Below the pieces are notes generated by a model, which saw nothing but the letters and a program-made list of their open reading frames with translations, was not told the DNA's origin and searched no databases. The position numbers were made by a program, and so were the translations under genes. Shown here piece after piece: positions 15,477 through 24,007 of a stretch of DNA of 64,000 nt. Position 1 is the stretch's first letter, and each line of letters opens with the position of its first letter. The DNA comes from Paenibacillus qinlingensis (lineage in GTDB: Bacteria; Bacillota; Bacilli; Paenibacillales; NBRC-103111), in contig NZ_JABMKY010000001.1 of assembly GCF_013204845.1 (NCBI RefSeq), positions 558,001-622,000 on the forward strand. Reading direction: 5' to 3'.

Positions 15477-16352
15477 TTAGTAGGAAACACGATCCGCTCG
15501 CAGCGCCTTGAACTGCAGGATCGTTAACACAGATAACAAGATCAGAAATAAAACAGAACCCGCAGATGCCATGCCGAACGAGTAGTTCGCAAAAGCGGTG
15601 TGATAAATATAGGTGGTCAAAATTTCCGTTGCATAATTGGGTCCACCGTCTGTCATTGTAAAAATGAGATCAAATGCTTTGAACGATTGAATCGTTGTAT
15701 ATGCAATAACTATAGTTGCTGAAGGCGCTAAAAGCGGCCATGTTACCTTACGAAACACCTGAAATTTGTTGCCTCCATCGATCTTCGCAGCCTCGTAGAG
15801 CTCTTCTGGGATCGCATGCAGCCCCGCCACAAACACAATCATCATTTGCCCAGCATGAGCCCAAACTTGCACGCCAGCAATGGAAAATAGCGCTATTTTT
15901 ACCCCGCCAATCCAGTTCTGACCATAAGCCCCCAAGCCCACTTCCTTCAATAAGGAATTGATAAGACCAAGCGATGGATCATACATAAACGACCAGATCA
16001 ACCCTACCGCAACAGATGATAAGATTGTCGGGAAAAAGTAAAGAGCTCGAAGGAATACGTGAATCTTCGTATTTTTTACTAATAGCAGTGCAAGAGCAAG
16101 TGAAAGCACCGTCTGTGCAATCACAACCGCAAGCATGAACTTCGTGTTATTCCATAGCGCTTTTTGGAACACGATATTATGCAAAGTTTTGGCGTAATTG
16201 TTCAGACCAACAAGCTGATAGGACGGCGAGATGCCGTCCCAGTCAGTGAAGGAATAAAACAATCCGTATAGTGTCGGCACCATGAACAGAGCTAGATAAA
16301 GCAGCGTACCTGGCAAAAGGAACAACCATAAGACGGATCGATTATGGCTCAT
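15477..16352 (-). CDS. CUT1 sugar ABC transporter permease (MalF-type)
   Basis: 291 residues, six hydrophobic segments and the EAA loop YEAAKIDGGNKFQVFRKVTWP. The FTMTDGGPNYATEILTTYIY stretch is typical of MalF-type permeases of the CUT1 group, which import oligosaccharides or polar sugar derivatives. Begins one base after the binding-protein stop. No ATPase gene lies in the operon, so a shared MsmX-type ATPase elsewhere is inferred. Confidence 0.92.
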   Translation of the reverse strand: MSHNRSVLWLFLLPGTLLYLALFMVPTLYGLFYSFTDWDGISPSYQLVGLNNYAKTLHNIVFQKALWNNTKFMLAVVIAQTVLSLALALLLVKNTKIHVFLRALYFFPTILSSVAVGLIWSFMYDPSLGLINSLLKEVGLGAYGQNWIGGVKIALFSIAGVQVWAHAGQMMIVFVAGLHAIPEELYEAAKIDGGNKFQVFRKVTWPLLAPSATIVIAYTTIQSFKAFDLIFTMTDGGPNYATEILTTYIYHTAFANYSFGMASAGSVLFLILLSVLTILQFKALRADRVSY

Positions 16353-16353
16353 C

Positions 16354-17664
16354 TTATTTCACGAGATGCTGATCGATAATCGCTTGCGCTTCTTTCGCTG
16401 CATCTTGTGGCGATTTACCGCTTAGCACGGCTTGAATGGAGTTTGTGACCGCTTTTTGATTATCCGCATTGGTAATGCTAAAGCGCGGTTGGAACAATGT
16501 TTTCCTAGTTGACCATTCCGTCGCCACTTGTAATTCAGGCGTTGTGTATTGTACATCTTTCACCGTGACATTCTGCCCGGTTTCATTCGCATAGGTCGCT
16601 GCTATCTCTTTTTTGCTCAAAAACTCAATGAATTTCTTCGCCTCTGCAGGATGCTTCGATTTGCTATTCACCGCTAACATAAACGTACTTGTGTGTACGC
16701 CCTCGAATTTCGCTTGATCAGCTGAGACGGTAATCGGAGCCAAAAGTTTTTGCTCAAGGTTTGGATTTTGCTTTTTATTTTGAGCCAATTGATAGGAACC
16801 GCTGGCAAGAATCGCTGCTTTTTCCTGAATGAACAACGCACCAGCAGCTGCATCTTTTGTACCAAGCGCATCTTGTTGCAAGTAGCCTTTGTCATTCAAT
16901 TCTTTGAATTGTGTCAAGGTTTTCACCCAGAACTCATCGGTTAATTTCGCTTGGCCCGCTTCTACTTTCGTGAAAATATCTGTACTCGGTTGATTATTCA
17001 TCACCATGGTGTTCATGAATTGTCCCGGCCCAATATCCGCTCCTGCAAACGCAATTGGGATAATACCGTTCTTTTTCAACGTCTCGCAAAGAGCCAAGAA
17101 ACCAGCCCAATCCTTCGGAGGCGTTAAATTAAACTTTTGAAACAATTTCACGTTGTAAATCGGATCGTTATAAACGAGCTGGTACGGAACAGCTACCTGT
17201 TTGCCGTCTTTTTTACCAACTTGAATGAGCGTGTCATTAAAATTACTTAGAAACTTCTCGCCGGATAGATCGGAGAATACGCCTGCTTTAGCCAACGCTT
17301 CGAACTGTGCACCAGGGAACGATGTGAACACGTCTCCGACAGAACCATCCCCCAGCTTCGCTTGGGCTGTGGATTGATATTGCTCGGATGGCATGGTTTG
17401 CATTTCGACTTTGATGTTCGGGTTCTCCGCTTGGAACTTCGCAATAATGCCATTAAGCGAGTTCACATCCTCCCCGCGCCAGTGTAGGAAGGAGATCGTG
17501 ACAGGCTTTGCGGACGCTGTAGCGGCTGCCGTACTCGGTGCTGTAGAAGCCGTTGATGCCGCTGGGCTCGCCCCTGTAGATGAGGAGGAACCGCATGCTG
17601 TCAGCAAGGAAACGATAGAAAGTGAGGCAACAAGGAAACTGTATTTTAGTTTAGATTTACGCAT
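16354..17664 (-). CDS. CUT1 extracellular solute-binding lipoprotein
   Basis: 436 residues. N-terminal lipoprotein signal MRKSKLKYSFLVASL...LLTAC with Cys24 as lipid site, then a Ser/Ala/Thr-rich linker (25-50) and a type-1 solute-binding fold (family SBP_bac_1). It would bind the substrate outside the membrane and deliver it to the two permeases. The ligand is unknown. It lies 21 bp after the SsuD-like gene, which suggests a sulfonated sugar or organosulfonate as one possibility. Confidence 0.88.
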   Translation of the reverse strand: MRKSKLKYSFLVASLSIVSLLTACGSSSSTGASPAASTASTAPSTAAATASAKPVTISFLHWRGEDVNSLNGIIAKFQAENPNIKVEMQTMPSEQYQSTAQAKLGDGSVGDVFTSFPGAQFEALAKAGVFSDLSGEKFLSNFNDTLIQVGKKDGKQVAVPYQLVYNDPIYNVKLFQKFNLTPPKDWAGFLALCETLKKNGIIPIAFAGADIGPGQFMNTMVMNNQPSTDIFTKVEAGQAKLTDEFWVKTLTQFKELNDKGYLQQDALGTKDAAAGALFIQEKAAILASGSYQLAQNKKQNPNLEQKLLAPITVSADQAKFEGVHTSTFMLAVNSKSKHPAEAKKFIEFLSKKEIAATYANETGQNVTVKDVQYTTPELQVATEWSTRKTLFQPRFSITNADNQKAVTNSIQAVLSGKSPQDAAKEAQAIIDQHLVK

Positions 17665-17685
17665 GGATAGGACCCTCCTAATTGG

Positions 17686-18885
17686 TTAAATAGTTGTGGT
17701 GGATTGTGCTTCTTGCAAGGCAAGCTTTTGTTGCCATTTCTCTCTAAAAAGTGGAAGCGCAGCCTGTCCGAAGGTTTCTGCCTCTTCTAAATGTGGGTAA
17801 CCCGATAGAATAAAAGATGAGATGCCGAGCTCCGCATATTCGACCAAACGATCTGCTACTTGATCGGCTGTGCCGACAATGAGAATGGCTCCACCCGAGC
17901 GAACGAGCGATAAACCTGTCCACAAGTTCGGCCCAACGACGAATTGTTGGTTCTTGGAGAGCTCACGAAGATCGTTTTGACGCTGTTGATTCGTTGCATC
18001 TGTTTTGGCGAAAGCTTGCTGCGCTTGCTCGATAGCTTCCGGTGATACCTTGGAAATACTCTCCCAAGCCGCGGCCCAAGCTTCTTCCTCGGTATCTCGC
18101 ACTAATACTTGTGCACGAAGTCCGTAACGAAGGGGACGATCTATTCCTGTTTCTTCGCGATACTCGGCGCGCACCGTTTCGATTTCAATCATTTGCTCGC
18201 GTATCCAATCGTGCGGTTCTCCCCACATGAGGTAGGTATCGGCAACTTCTACAGCCAATCTTTTGGCAACAGGCGAGCTCCCTCCTAGATAAAACGGCGG
18301 ATGCGGCTTCTGCACCGTGAACGGCGAGCTAACGGGACGATTGAACTGGTAGTACTTCCCTTGATAGAGCTTCTTCTCTTTGGCGGGTTCGTCTTTGGTT
18401 GTGTCCGCAAACTCGGAAGCTGAAAGGACATCCGTTTCTGTCCACGCTTGCTGCATAACCTCTACGTATTCTTTTGCCCTCTCGTATCGTTCGTCGTGTG
18501 CATGAGCAAGCGGATCCCCCAGCTCTTCCAGATCCTGCACGGAGCTGCCGGTTACGACGTTAATCATCGCGCGGCCCCCTGATAGAACATCCAAGGCTGC
18601 GCCCATTCGAGCTGCCAATACCGGAGCTACGAGTCCCGGTCTAACCGCAACCAGCGGTCTCAACGTCGTCGTGTGACTCATAACGGCAGATCCTACAACC
18701 CAGGCATCCAAGCAGGCACCGCCAGTTGGAATAAGTACAAATTCAAAGCCCGATTTCTCGGCTGTTTGTGCAACTTGAATCAAGTAGTCTAATGTCGCTT
18801 CTCTTTCAGGGGCAACGCCTACATACTTGCCGTCACCAGAGGTTGGCAGGAACCAACCAAATTCGATTTCTTTATGTTGTGTCAT
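17686..18885 (-). CDS. ssuD: SsuD-like FMNH2-dependent alkanesulfonate monooxygenase
   Basis: 399 residues of the LLM fold, close in length to SsuD (about 380). IEFGWFLPTSGDGKYVG at the start, FEFVLIPTGG (Cys in GGACLDAW), GGRAMINVVTGS, and PPFYLGGSSPVAKRLA match the SsuD/SfnG/sulfonate branch. Such enzymes use FMNH2 and O2 to cleave a C-S bond, giving an aldehyde and sulfite. Unusually it is the first gene of an operon with a sugar-type ABC transporter instead of ssuABC; no flavin reductase is nearby. CysJI at 59-62.7 kb could reduce the sulfite. Substrate could also be a dibenzothiophene- or other sulfone-type compound. Confidence 0.82.
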   Translation of the reverse strand: MTQHKEIEFGWFLPTSGDGKYVGVAPEREATLDYLIQVAQTAEKSGFEFVLIPTGGACLDAWVVGSAVMSHTTTLRPLVAVRPGLVAPVLAARMGAALDVLSGGRAMINVVTGSSVQDLEELGDPLAHAHDERYERAKEYVEVMQQAWTETDVLSASEFADTTKDEPAKEKKLYQGKYYQFNRPVSSPFTVQKPHPPFYLGGSSPVAKRLAVEVADTYLMWGEPHDWIREQMIEIETVRAEYREETGIDRPLRYGLRAQVLVRDTEEEAWAAAWESISKVSPEAIEQAQQAFAKTDATNQQRQNDLRELSKNQQFVVGPNLWTGLSLVRSGGAILIVGTADQVADRLVEYAELGISSFILSGYPHLEEAETFGQAALPLFREKWQQKLALQEAQSTTTI

Positions 18886-18964
18886 CTCAGGCTCTCCTGT
18901 CGATTAGATGGAATTGTGTAAACGATGCAATGCGCGCTCATTGCCTTCTCCAGTGATCCGGTAG

Positions 18965-18982
18965 ATAGGATCTATATCCTAT
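18965..18982. promoter_or_regulatory. 18-bp palindrome, candidate operator of the ssuD-ABC operon
   Basis: ATAGGATCTATATCCTAT: two perfect 7-bp arms around CTAT, 80 bp upstream of the ssuD-like start and downstream of the candidate -10 box, i.e. in the 5' leader, where a repressor would block transcription. The regulator is not identified. Confidence 0.45.
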
Positions 18983-19010
18983 AAAAAAGGTAGGAATAGA
19001 ATGTATTAGT

Positions 19011-19040
19011 ATCATATCAGCGGTTGCAACCTAGGGTCAA
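19011..19040 (-). promoter_or_regulatory. Candidate SigA promoter of the ssuD-ABC operon
   Basis: Minus strand TTGACC, 18 bases, TATGAT, about 125 bp upstream of the ssuD-like start, leading through the palindrome at 18965. Confidence 0.35.
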
Positions 19041-19173
19041 TGTCAATTCGTGTTATTTTTCATTTGTCATTTTGTGGGTTATAAGATATTAGAAACATTG
19101 TCATTATCCCGATTAAGCATTACTATGAGAAGAAAAGGGATGTGAAAATGAGTTGTTTCCTGTAGAGGAAGAT

Positions 19174-20034
19174 ATGCGTGAGGATTACCAAGAATTCTTA
19201 GACATTCATTTTTTTACGCCATCGGACTTCGAAAAGACGGGTAGCGTCTGGCCGATTCGGCTCGGATACAATATTGCTAAAAGCAATTATCATATCGGTC
19301 CACGTACAACACCCTACTACTATTTGATATTTGTCTTAGAAGGATCGGGGTCTTTTACGCAAAATAATGTCACCTATCGATTAAGCAAAAATGACATGTT
19401 CTGTCTTCTTCCAGGTGTTACACATGAGTATTTCACGGATGAACATTGTCTGCTTCGCAAAACGTTCGTTGCATTTGACGGCAAGCAAGCCCTTCATCTT
19501 TTAGAGCGAATTGGACTTCGTCCTGAAGCGCCTTATCGAAACGGCGGGCTTACGGATCAAGCGAGGGAACTCATGGAGGAGTTCATCAGCCTAGTTAATC
19601 AGGGAGAACGGCAAGAGAGCGACTTGTCACGTTTAACTCAGTTGTATCGCATTTTCGATACGCTATCTGTCACCAACAAACCTCCAGCTTCCCACGAGCA
19701 TCGCTCTCTTTCCTGGCTTCAGCAGGGTCTAGCCTATATTCAAATTCATTATGCGGAAGGCATTACCGTTGAGCGAGTCTCCGACTATGTCGGCGTGGAA
19801 CGAACTCATTTTACAAAGCAGTTTAGTAAAGCCTTTGGCGTCCCGCCGATCCAATACATTCAGGACTTGAAAATGAAAGAAGCTAAGCATCTCTTATCCA
19901 ACACGGAATTCACACTGACAGAAATTGCACATTCGGTTGGTTATCCTGATTTATTTAGCTTCTCAAAAGCATTCAAAAAACAGCTCGGCCTCCCACCTAC
20001 TCAATATCGCCGCGATCTAAAAACGATGTCGTAA
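19174..20034 (+). CDS. AraC-family transcriptional regulator
   Basis: 286 residues from ATG 19174 (AGAGGA just upstream; a TTG at 19153 is a longer alternative). N-terminal cupin-like sensor domain with NYHIGPRTTPYYYLIFVLEG, then two AraC helix-turn-helix motifs (VERVSDYVGVERTHFTKQFS and LTEIAHSVGYPDLFSFSKAF) and the closing GLPPTQYRRDL. It is divergent from the ssuD-ABC operon, and shares its intergenic region, so it is the likely regulator of that operon. Confidence 0.9.
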   Translation: MREDYQEFLDIHFFTPSDFEKTGSVWPIRLGYNIAKSNYHIGPRTTPYYYLIFVLEGSGSFTQNNVTYRLSKNDMFCLLPGVTHEYFTDEHCLLRKTFVAFDGKQALHLLERIGLRPEAPYRNGGLTDQARELMEEFISLVNQGERQESDLSRLTQLYRIFDTLSVTNKPPASHEHRSLSWLQQGLAYIQIHYAEGITVERVSDYVGVERTHFTKQFSKAFGVPPIQYIQDLKMKEAKHLLSNTEFTLTEIAHSVGYPDLFSFSKAFKKQLGLPPTQYRRDLKTMS

Positions 20035-20146
20035 ATCATTTATCTAACTAGTCACAAAGTGACAGAATCTCTTATTTTACACCTCTACCAAACTTATCCA
20101 TTAAATGTTATTTTAATATATACATCCTAGCGAGGGAGAGATTGCC

Positions 20147-20341
20147 ATGAAAACCATTTACGAGAATTATAGAGGATTCAAAATTAACAAAGATGAAAGC
20201 ACCTATAACGCCATTCACGCGGATCGTATTATTTTTACTCAATCGCCGCTTAGTCAGGTTCTAGATTCGATTGATCATTACATTGACGTGACGGAGAACT
20301 CGGATTCACCAGGAGATCTGTCTTCCTTTCCGCAAAATTAA
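20147..20341 (+). CDS. Small hypothetical protein, 64 residues
   Basis: MKTIYENYRGFKINKDEST begins a mixed alpha/beta-looking protein; GCGAGGGAGAG lies seven bases before the ATG. The pattern GFKI...DESTYNAIHADRIIFT suggests a short beta-hairpin domain. No family recognised. It is directly upstream of the candidate structured RNA at 20352 and may be transcribed with it. Confidence 0.55.
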   Translation: MKTIYENYRGFKINKDESTYNAIHADRIIFTQSPLSQVLDSIDHYIDVTENSDSPGDLSSFPQN

Positions 20342-20351
20342 CTTACAGGCA

Positions 20352-20508
20352 TTCCACGCATGTGGATATACGAACCAATTGGACTCATTAACGGCTAAGT
20401 TAACGCGAGCATCCACTAGTTTGGAAAGGAACGCCGGAATAGCCCTGCGGCGGTAAGAACGTGGATGCAAAAAACGCAACTGTCCTTTTTGGGACGGTTG
20501 CGTTTTTT
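20352..20508 (+). ncRNA. Candidate structured RNA with alternative pairings, ending in a terminator
   Basis: A hairpin TCCACGCATGTGGA (20352-20365) is followed by GCATCCAC (20409-20416), which can pair with GTGGATGC (20461-20468) and enclose a GC-rich inner hairpin (CGCCG at 20433 with CGGCG at 20448). ATCCAC can alternatively pair with GTGGAT at 20362-20367, so the two folds exclude each other. The element ends in a strong terminator. No gene follows on this strand, so it may be an sRNA or a 3' regulatory element of the 64-residue gene. No known riboswitch consensus recognised. Confidence 0.4.
20469..20508 (+). terminator. Strong Rho-independent terminator
   Basis: AAAAAACGCAACTGTCC pairs with GGACGGTTGCGTTTTTT (one wobble) around a T-rich loop, ending in T6. 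Confidence 0.9.
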
Positions 20509-20519
20509 GTATGGCGGGG

Positions 20520-21066
20520 GAGTTAGTCGGTTGCGTCGACTAACTCCACTCGCTTGGCCTTTGTTGGGGGGGAGTTAGTCGGTTGCGTCAACTAACTCCA
20601 CTCGCTTGGCCCCTGTTGGGTGGGAGTTAGTCGGTTTCATCGACTAACTCCACTCGCTTGGCCTTTGTTGGGTAGGAGTTAGTCGGTTGCGTCGACTAAC
20701 TCCACTCTCTTGGCCTTTGTTGGGTGAGAGTTAGTCGGTTGCGTCGACTAACTCTGCTCTCTTGGCCTTTGTTGGGTGGGAGTTAGTCGGTTTCATCGAC
20801 TAACTCCACTCTCTTGGCATTTGTTGGGTGGGAGTTAGTCGGTTTCGTCGACTAACTCCACTCGCTCGGCCTCTGCTGGGTGGGAGTTAGTCCGTTGCGT
20901 CGACTAACTCTGCTCTCTTGGCCTTTGTTGGGTGGGAGTTAGTCGGTTTTGTCGACTAACTCCACTCGCTCGGCCTTTGTTGGGTGGGAGTTAGTCGGTT
21001 TCATCGACTAACTCCACTCGCTTTGCTTCTGTCAGGTGGAGGTTAGTCGGTTGCGTCGACTAACTT
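20520..21066. repeat. Tandem array of 11 palindromic 52-bp units (array 1)
   Basis: Units start at 20520, 20572, 20624, 20676, 20728, 20780, 20832, 20884, 20936, 20988 and 21040: an exact 52-bp period. Each has a 27-bp hairpin with arms GAGTTAGTCG and CGACTAACTC around a seven-base loop (GTTGCGT, GTTTCAT and variants), then a 25-bp linker (CACTCGCTTGGCCTTTGTTG type) that is itself conserved. CTAACTCCAC and GTGG(G)AGTTAG of neighbouring units offer a second, shifted pairing. The array fills the space between a plus-strand terminator and the 3' end of the isomerase gene. It is non-coding. Confidence 0.95.
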
Positions 21067-21079
21067 CCACAAGTAGCAG

Positions 21080-22582
21080 CTACAAAATCACATGCTTCAG
21101 CTTCATCAGTTCCGCGACCTTCTGGAACTGCGAAGCATTATGTCCGATCGACATTGCGCAGTGATGCGTCGGCGCTTCTGCGAACCAGCGTGACATGTAA
21201 GCATCCGGATGCTCACGGAACTTCACTGGCGTCTGTGTGTTGCCGATTTTCATGATCGGCCCGTTCGTGGACTCGCCTTCGCTTGAGATTAGCTTCAGCT
21301 TGCCATCGCCGGTCTGGGTCACATTCAACGTCGTGATCGCCCCCGTCTTCACTTTGGCTTCCACGGATACGCCAGTGCCTTGCTTGCCGTGATACAAACC
21401 CATGCCGCGCAAAATCGGCTTTCCTTCGGAAATCGCGATATGGAACGGTCCGTCATGGCCAAGCAAAATCGTCTCGTCGATATAATCCACGACGACGATT
21501 TCCGAGAAGGAGCCGCCGACGCCAAGAATATCGCTGATTTTCATCGCAACAGCCGTCTTCAGGTCCCCTTCGCCAGAACAAGGGATGCCACGCGCAGTTA
21601 GCAGCGAGTGACCCACAATGAAGCCGCCTTGCAGCTTCTCGTACTCACCACCCGGCGCCCCGTGGTAATAGTACGATAAGGCATCTAAATCATATGCGCG
21701 CACAAGCTTCTCTTGTGCTGCTGCCACCCGACAGGACCACTCCAATTGTTCTTTCGTTGGCTTCTTTGCAATCGGATCCGAAGGGGAATCACCGCTGATT
21801 TGGAACATGTCCTGCAGTTCATCCAGTTTCTGCTTCACATCCTGCGGAGTCACTTCACGCAGCATGCGGTCCAGATCACACATTTCAAGCACTTCCACGT
21901 GTAGACCTGTCTGTGCAGAAATCATCGTAAAATCACTGTACATATCGAGCATCCCACTATAGGTATTACCTAAGAAACCGAAGCGACTATGCTGCAAAGT
22001 TCTAGGTACTCCCGCTGCCCGCACCCACTCTTCAATTTCCTTCCACGCACATACCGCTTCACGTCGCTCACGCGTCACTTCATCCGTCAGTGAGATGGCA
22101 GGCGTATAGTCAAGACCGAGCATGCCATTTACAACTCGAAATGGTATTCCTGCTCTATTGAACACATTAGCAAATTCAGGCACTGGACAAGCGCCACAAT
22201 GAGCCAACCATTCCCCTGTCGTCGACTGTTCATAATTAAGTCTCGCCGTTGGCTGCAAATTGAGAAATACAACAGGCGCTTTACAAATTTGATGCATAGG
22301 TAACACGGTAGAACTTGTGGAGTAGGTTGCTGCATGGCAGAAAACAAGATCTACTTGCCGCTCATTCAGCCACTCTCCTGCCTTCCGCCCTTCCCCTTCC
22401 GTATCCACAAGTCCATAGTAATAGACGTCTGCCCATGAGGACATTTTCTGTTCAATAAAGCGTCCATATTCTTCTAATCGTTCCTCTAAACCAGGAAACT
22501 GTTCCCAGTATGCTTGTAATCCAACAGAATATAAACCAATTCTTGGCTTGAGGCTTGCCTTAATCGCTGGGTACATTGACAT
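21080..22582 (-). CDS. L-fucose/L-arabinose isomerase family protein
   Basis: 500 residues, the length of L-arabinose isomerase (AraA). The Mn-site motif GEGDLKTAVAM (about 353-363) and the C-terminal HHCAMSIGHNASQFQKVAELM correspond to the conserved Glu and His regions of the AraA/FucI superfamily. The sequence is too divergent from AraA to name the substrate. It would convert an aldose to a ketose in the cytoplasm. The divergent AraC gene at 22714 is the likely regulator. Confidence 0.8.
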   Translation of the reverse strand: MSMYPAIKASLKPRIGLYSVGLQAYWEQFPGLEERLEEYGRFIEQKMSSWADVYYYGLVDTEGEGRKAGEWLNERQVDLVFCHAATYSTSSTVLPMHQICKAPVVFLNLQPTARLNYEQSTTGEWLAHCGACPVPEFANVFNRAGIPFRVVNGMLGLDYTPAISLTDEVTRERREAVCAWKEIEEWVRAAGVPRTLQHSRFGFLGNTYSGMLDMYSDFTMISAQTGLHVEVLEMCDLDRMLREVTPQDVKQKLDELQDMFQISGDSPSDPIAKKPTKEQLEWSCRVAAAQEKLVRAYDLDALSYYYHGAPGGEYEKLQGGFIVGHSLLTARGIPCSGEGDLKTAVAMKISDILGVGGSFSEIVVVDYIDETILLGHDGPFHIAISEGKPILRGMGLYHGKQGTGVSVEAKVKTGAITTLNVTQTGDGKLKLISSEGESTNGPIMKIGNTQTPVKFREHPDAYMSRWFAEAPTHHCAMSIGHNASQFQKVAELMKLKHVIL

Positions 22583-22713
22583 TGAAGCATCTCCATTCGT
22601 CCATAAAATAATAGCTTTATAAACTTATTGTAATGGCTTACTATCAAGTTAACATCCAAGGATCTTGGTTAAAAATAATAGATTCTTGCGACGATATCGG
22701 AGGCGCTTCCCAC

Positions 22714-23580
22714 ATGAAAGAAAATTTTACAACCGCTTGGTCGGAGAACTCGATTCGTTTCATCTCTAGCCCTTCCTCATTCGCCAAAACAAACCTGTTT
22801 TACGTACAAGAAATAGGTCATTTCCATACGCTTCCAGGCTATTTCACAGAACGTGAAGGGCTTGATTCCTATTTGATAGCTTATATATTGCGGGGCACAG
22901 GACAGCTGACTTACCGAAATAACACATATCCATTAGGAGCTCATAAGTTATTTTTCATCCATTGTGATAGCTATCATCACTATTCAACCAATCCTCAAGA
23001 GCCCCTTGAGCTACTCTGGGTCCATTTCCACGGGAGTGCTGCAACGGCCTATTATGATCACTATGCAGCGTCACGCGAGCCTGTTTTGCAGCTAAACAAC
23101 CAATCGTCCGTATCAACTATACTGCGTCAAACCTTGCAAATCCAACAACAAAGAAACGCATCAACGGAGTTCCTCACATCGAAGCTACTCGTTGAGTTGC
23201 TGACGGAGATCGTCCTCACTGCGCAACAATTAGGCTTATCCGATTCGGACAAGCCTGCTTATATCGATGCGATTTGTCAGACCCTCGAATCGAGATTTAC
23301 GGAATCAATTTCATTAGAAGAGCTTGCTCGTGAACATGCTGTCAGCAAATACCACATGGCCAAACGGTTTAAACAGTATACTGGCTTCTCCCCACACGAA
23401 TACCTGATTGGTATTAGGATGACCCATGCAAAGGAACGACTCAAATATTCCGATATGCCCGTATCCGAGATAGCTGCCACCGTCGGCATCGATAACGTCA
23501 GTCATTTTATCAACCTGTTCAAAGACCGCACCGGCGACACACCGTTGGTCTACCGAAAGAAATGGCAGCGACCTCGCTGA
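22714..23580 (+). CDS. AraC-family transcriptional regulator
   Basis: 288 residues from the ATG at 22714, nine bases after GGAGG; an upstream ATG at 22633 lacks such a site. The N-terminal cupin sensor includes GYFTEREGLDSYLIAYILRG; the C-terminal half contains two helix-turn-helix motifs (LEELAREHAVSKYHMAKRFK and VSEIAATVGIDNVSHFINLF). Divergent from the isomerase gene and probably its activator in response to the sugar substrate. Confidence 0.9.
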   Translation: MKENFTTAWSENSIRFISSPSSFAKTNLFYVQEIGHFHTLPGYFTEREGLDSYLIAYILRGTGQLTYRNNTYPLGAHKLFFIHCDSYHHYSTNPQEPLELLWVHFHGSAATAYYDHYAASREPVLQLNNQSSVSTILRQTLQIQQQRNASTEFLTSKLLVELLTEIVLTAQQLGLSDSDKPAYIDAICQTLESRFTESISLEELAREHAVSKYHMAKRFKQYTGFSPHEYLIGIRMTHAKERLKYSDMPVSEIAATVGIDNVSHFINLFKDRTGDTPLVYRKKWQRPR

Positions 23581-23656
23581 TTGGGTGGAGCTGCGGTGCA
23601 ATGTTGTCATGTAAAAAAGAAGAAATATCCTAAATAAGACCACGGCAAGTGCCTAT

Positions 23657-23842
23657 TTATCCATGGGATGATGGAAAGTCAACTATAAGCATTCGATAAT
23701 ACCCTATTTTCCAATACATTGAATAAAAACTCTCCTTTTCGTAAGAATAAGCACTCGCAATGGTCTTAAACTGCAAATCACTTGGCATTATCGAGAAATA
23801 AGCACACCAGGGTGTGCAATTTCCATCGCTTGAAGCCGACAA
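23657..23842 (-). CDS. Doubtful small reading frame, 61 codons
   Basis: TTG-initiated frame, SASSDGNCTPWCAYFSIMPS onward, ending YYRMLIVDFPSSHG. Its composition looks protein-like, but there is no ribosome-binding site, no ATG near its start and no recognised family. It may be a gene remnant. It lies in the 553-bp gene-free stretch 23581-24134, whose right half is the heptanucleotide array and a TTTCC-rich segment. Confidence 0.2.
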   Translation of the reverse strand: MSASSDGNCTPWCAYFSIMPSDLQFKTIASAYSYEKESFYSMYWKIGYYRMLIVDFPSSHG

Positions 23843-23891
23843 GCATTCAAATTCGTATTAGCCCAATTCGTTAAACTGTCATGATTGGAGT

Positions 23892-24003
23892 GCGGGGTGC
23901 GGGGTGCGGGGTGCGGGGTGCGGGGTCCGGGGTATGGGGTGCGGGGTGCGGAGTGCGCGGTGTGAGGTGCGAGGTGCGAGGTGCGGAGTGCAGGGTGCGG
24001 GAT
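23892..24003. repeat. Heptanucleotide tandem repeat (GCGGGGT)n with G-quadruplex motif
   Basis: About 16 units of seven bases, nearly perfect GCGGGGT in the first eight and increasingly degenerate after (GCGGAGT, GTGAGGT, GCGAGGT). GGGG tracts start at 23894, 23901, 23908, 23915, 23922, 23929, 23936 and 23943, exactly seven bases apart, separated by three-base loops (TGC, TCC, TAT), a classical G-quadruplex pattern on the plus strand. Confidence 0.9.
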
Positions 24004-24007
24004 AGTG

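Noticed and set aside
20352..20508. Known riboswitch class
   Set aside because: Compared by memory with c-di-GMP, cobalamin, SAM, glycine, ZTP, fluoride and guanidine classes; no core consensus was found, and no downstream gene exists.
20520..21066. CRISPR array
   Set aside because: The repeats are palindromic and regular, but the 'spacers' are nearly identical to each other, and no cas genes are present.
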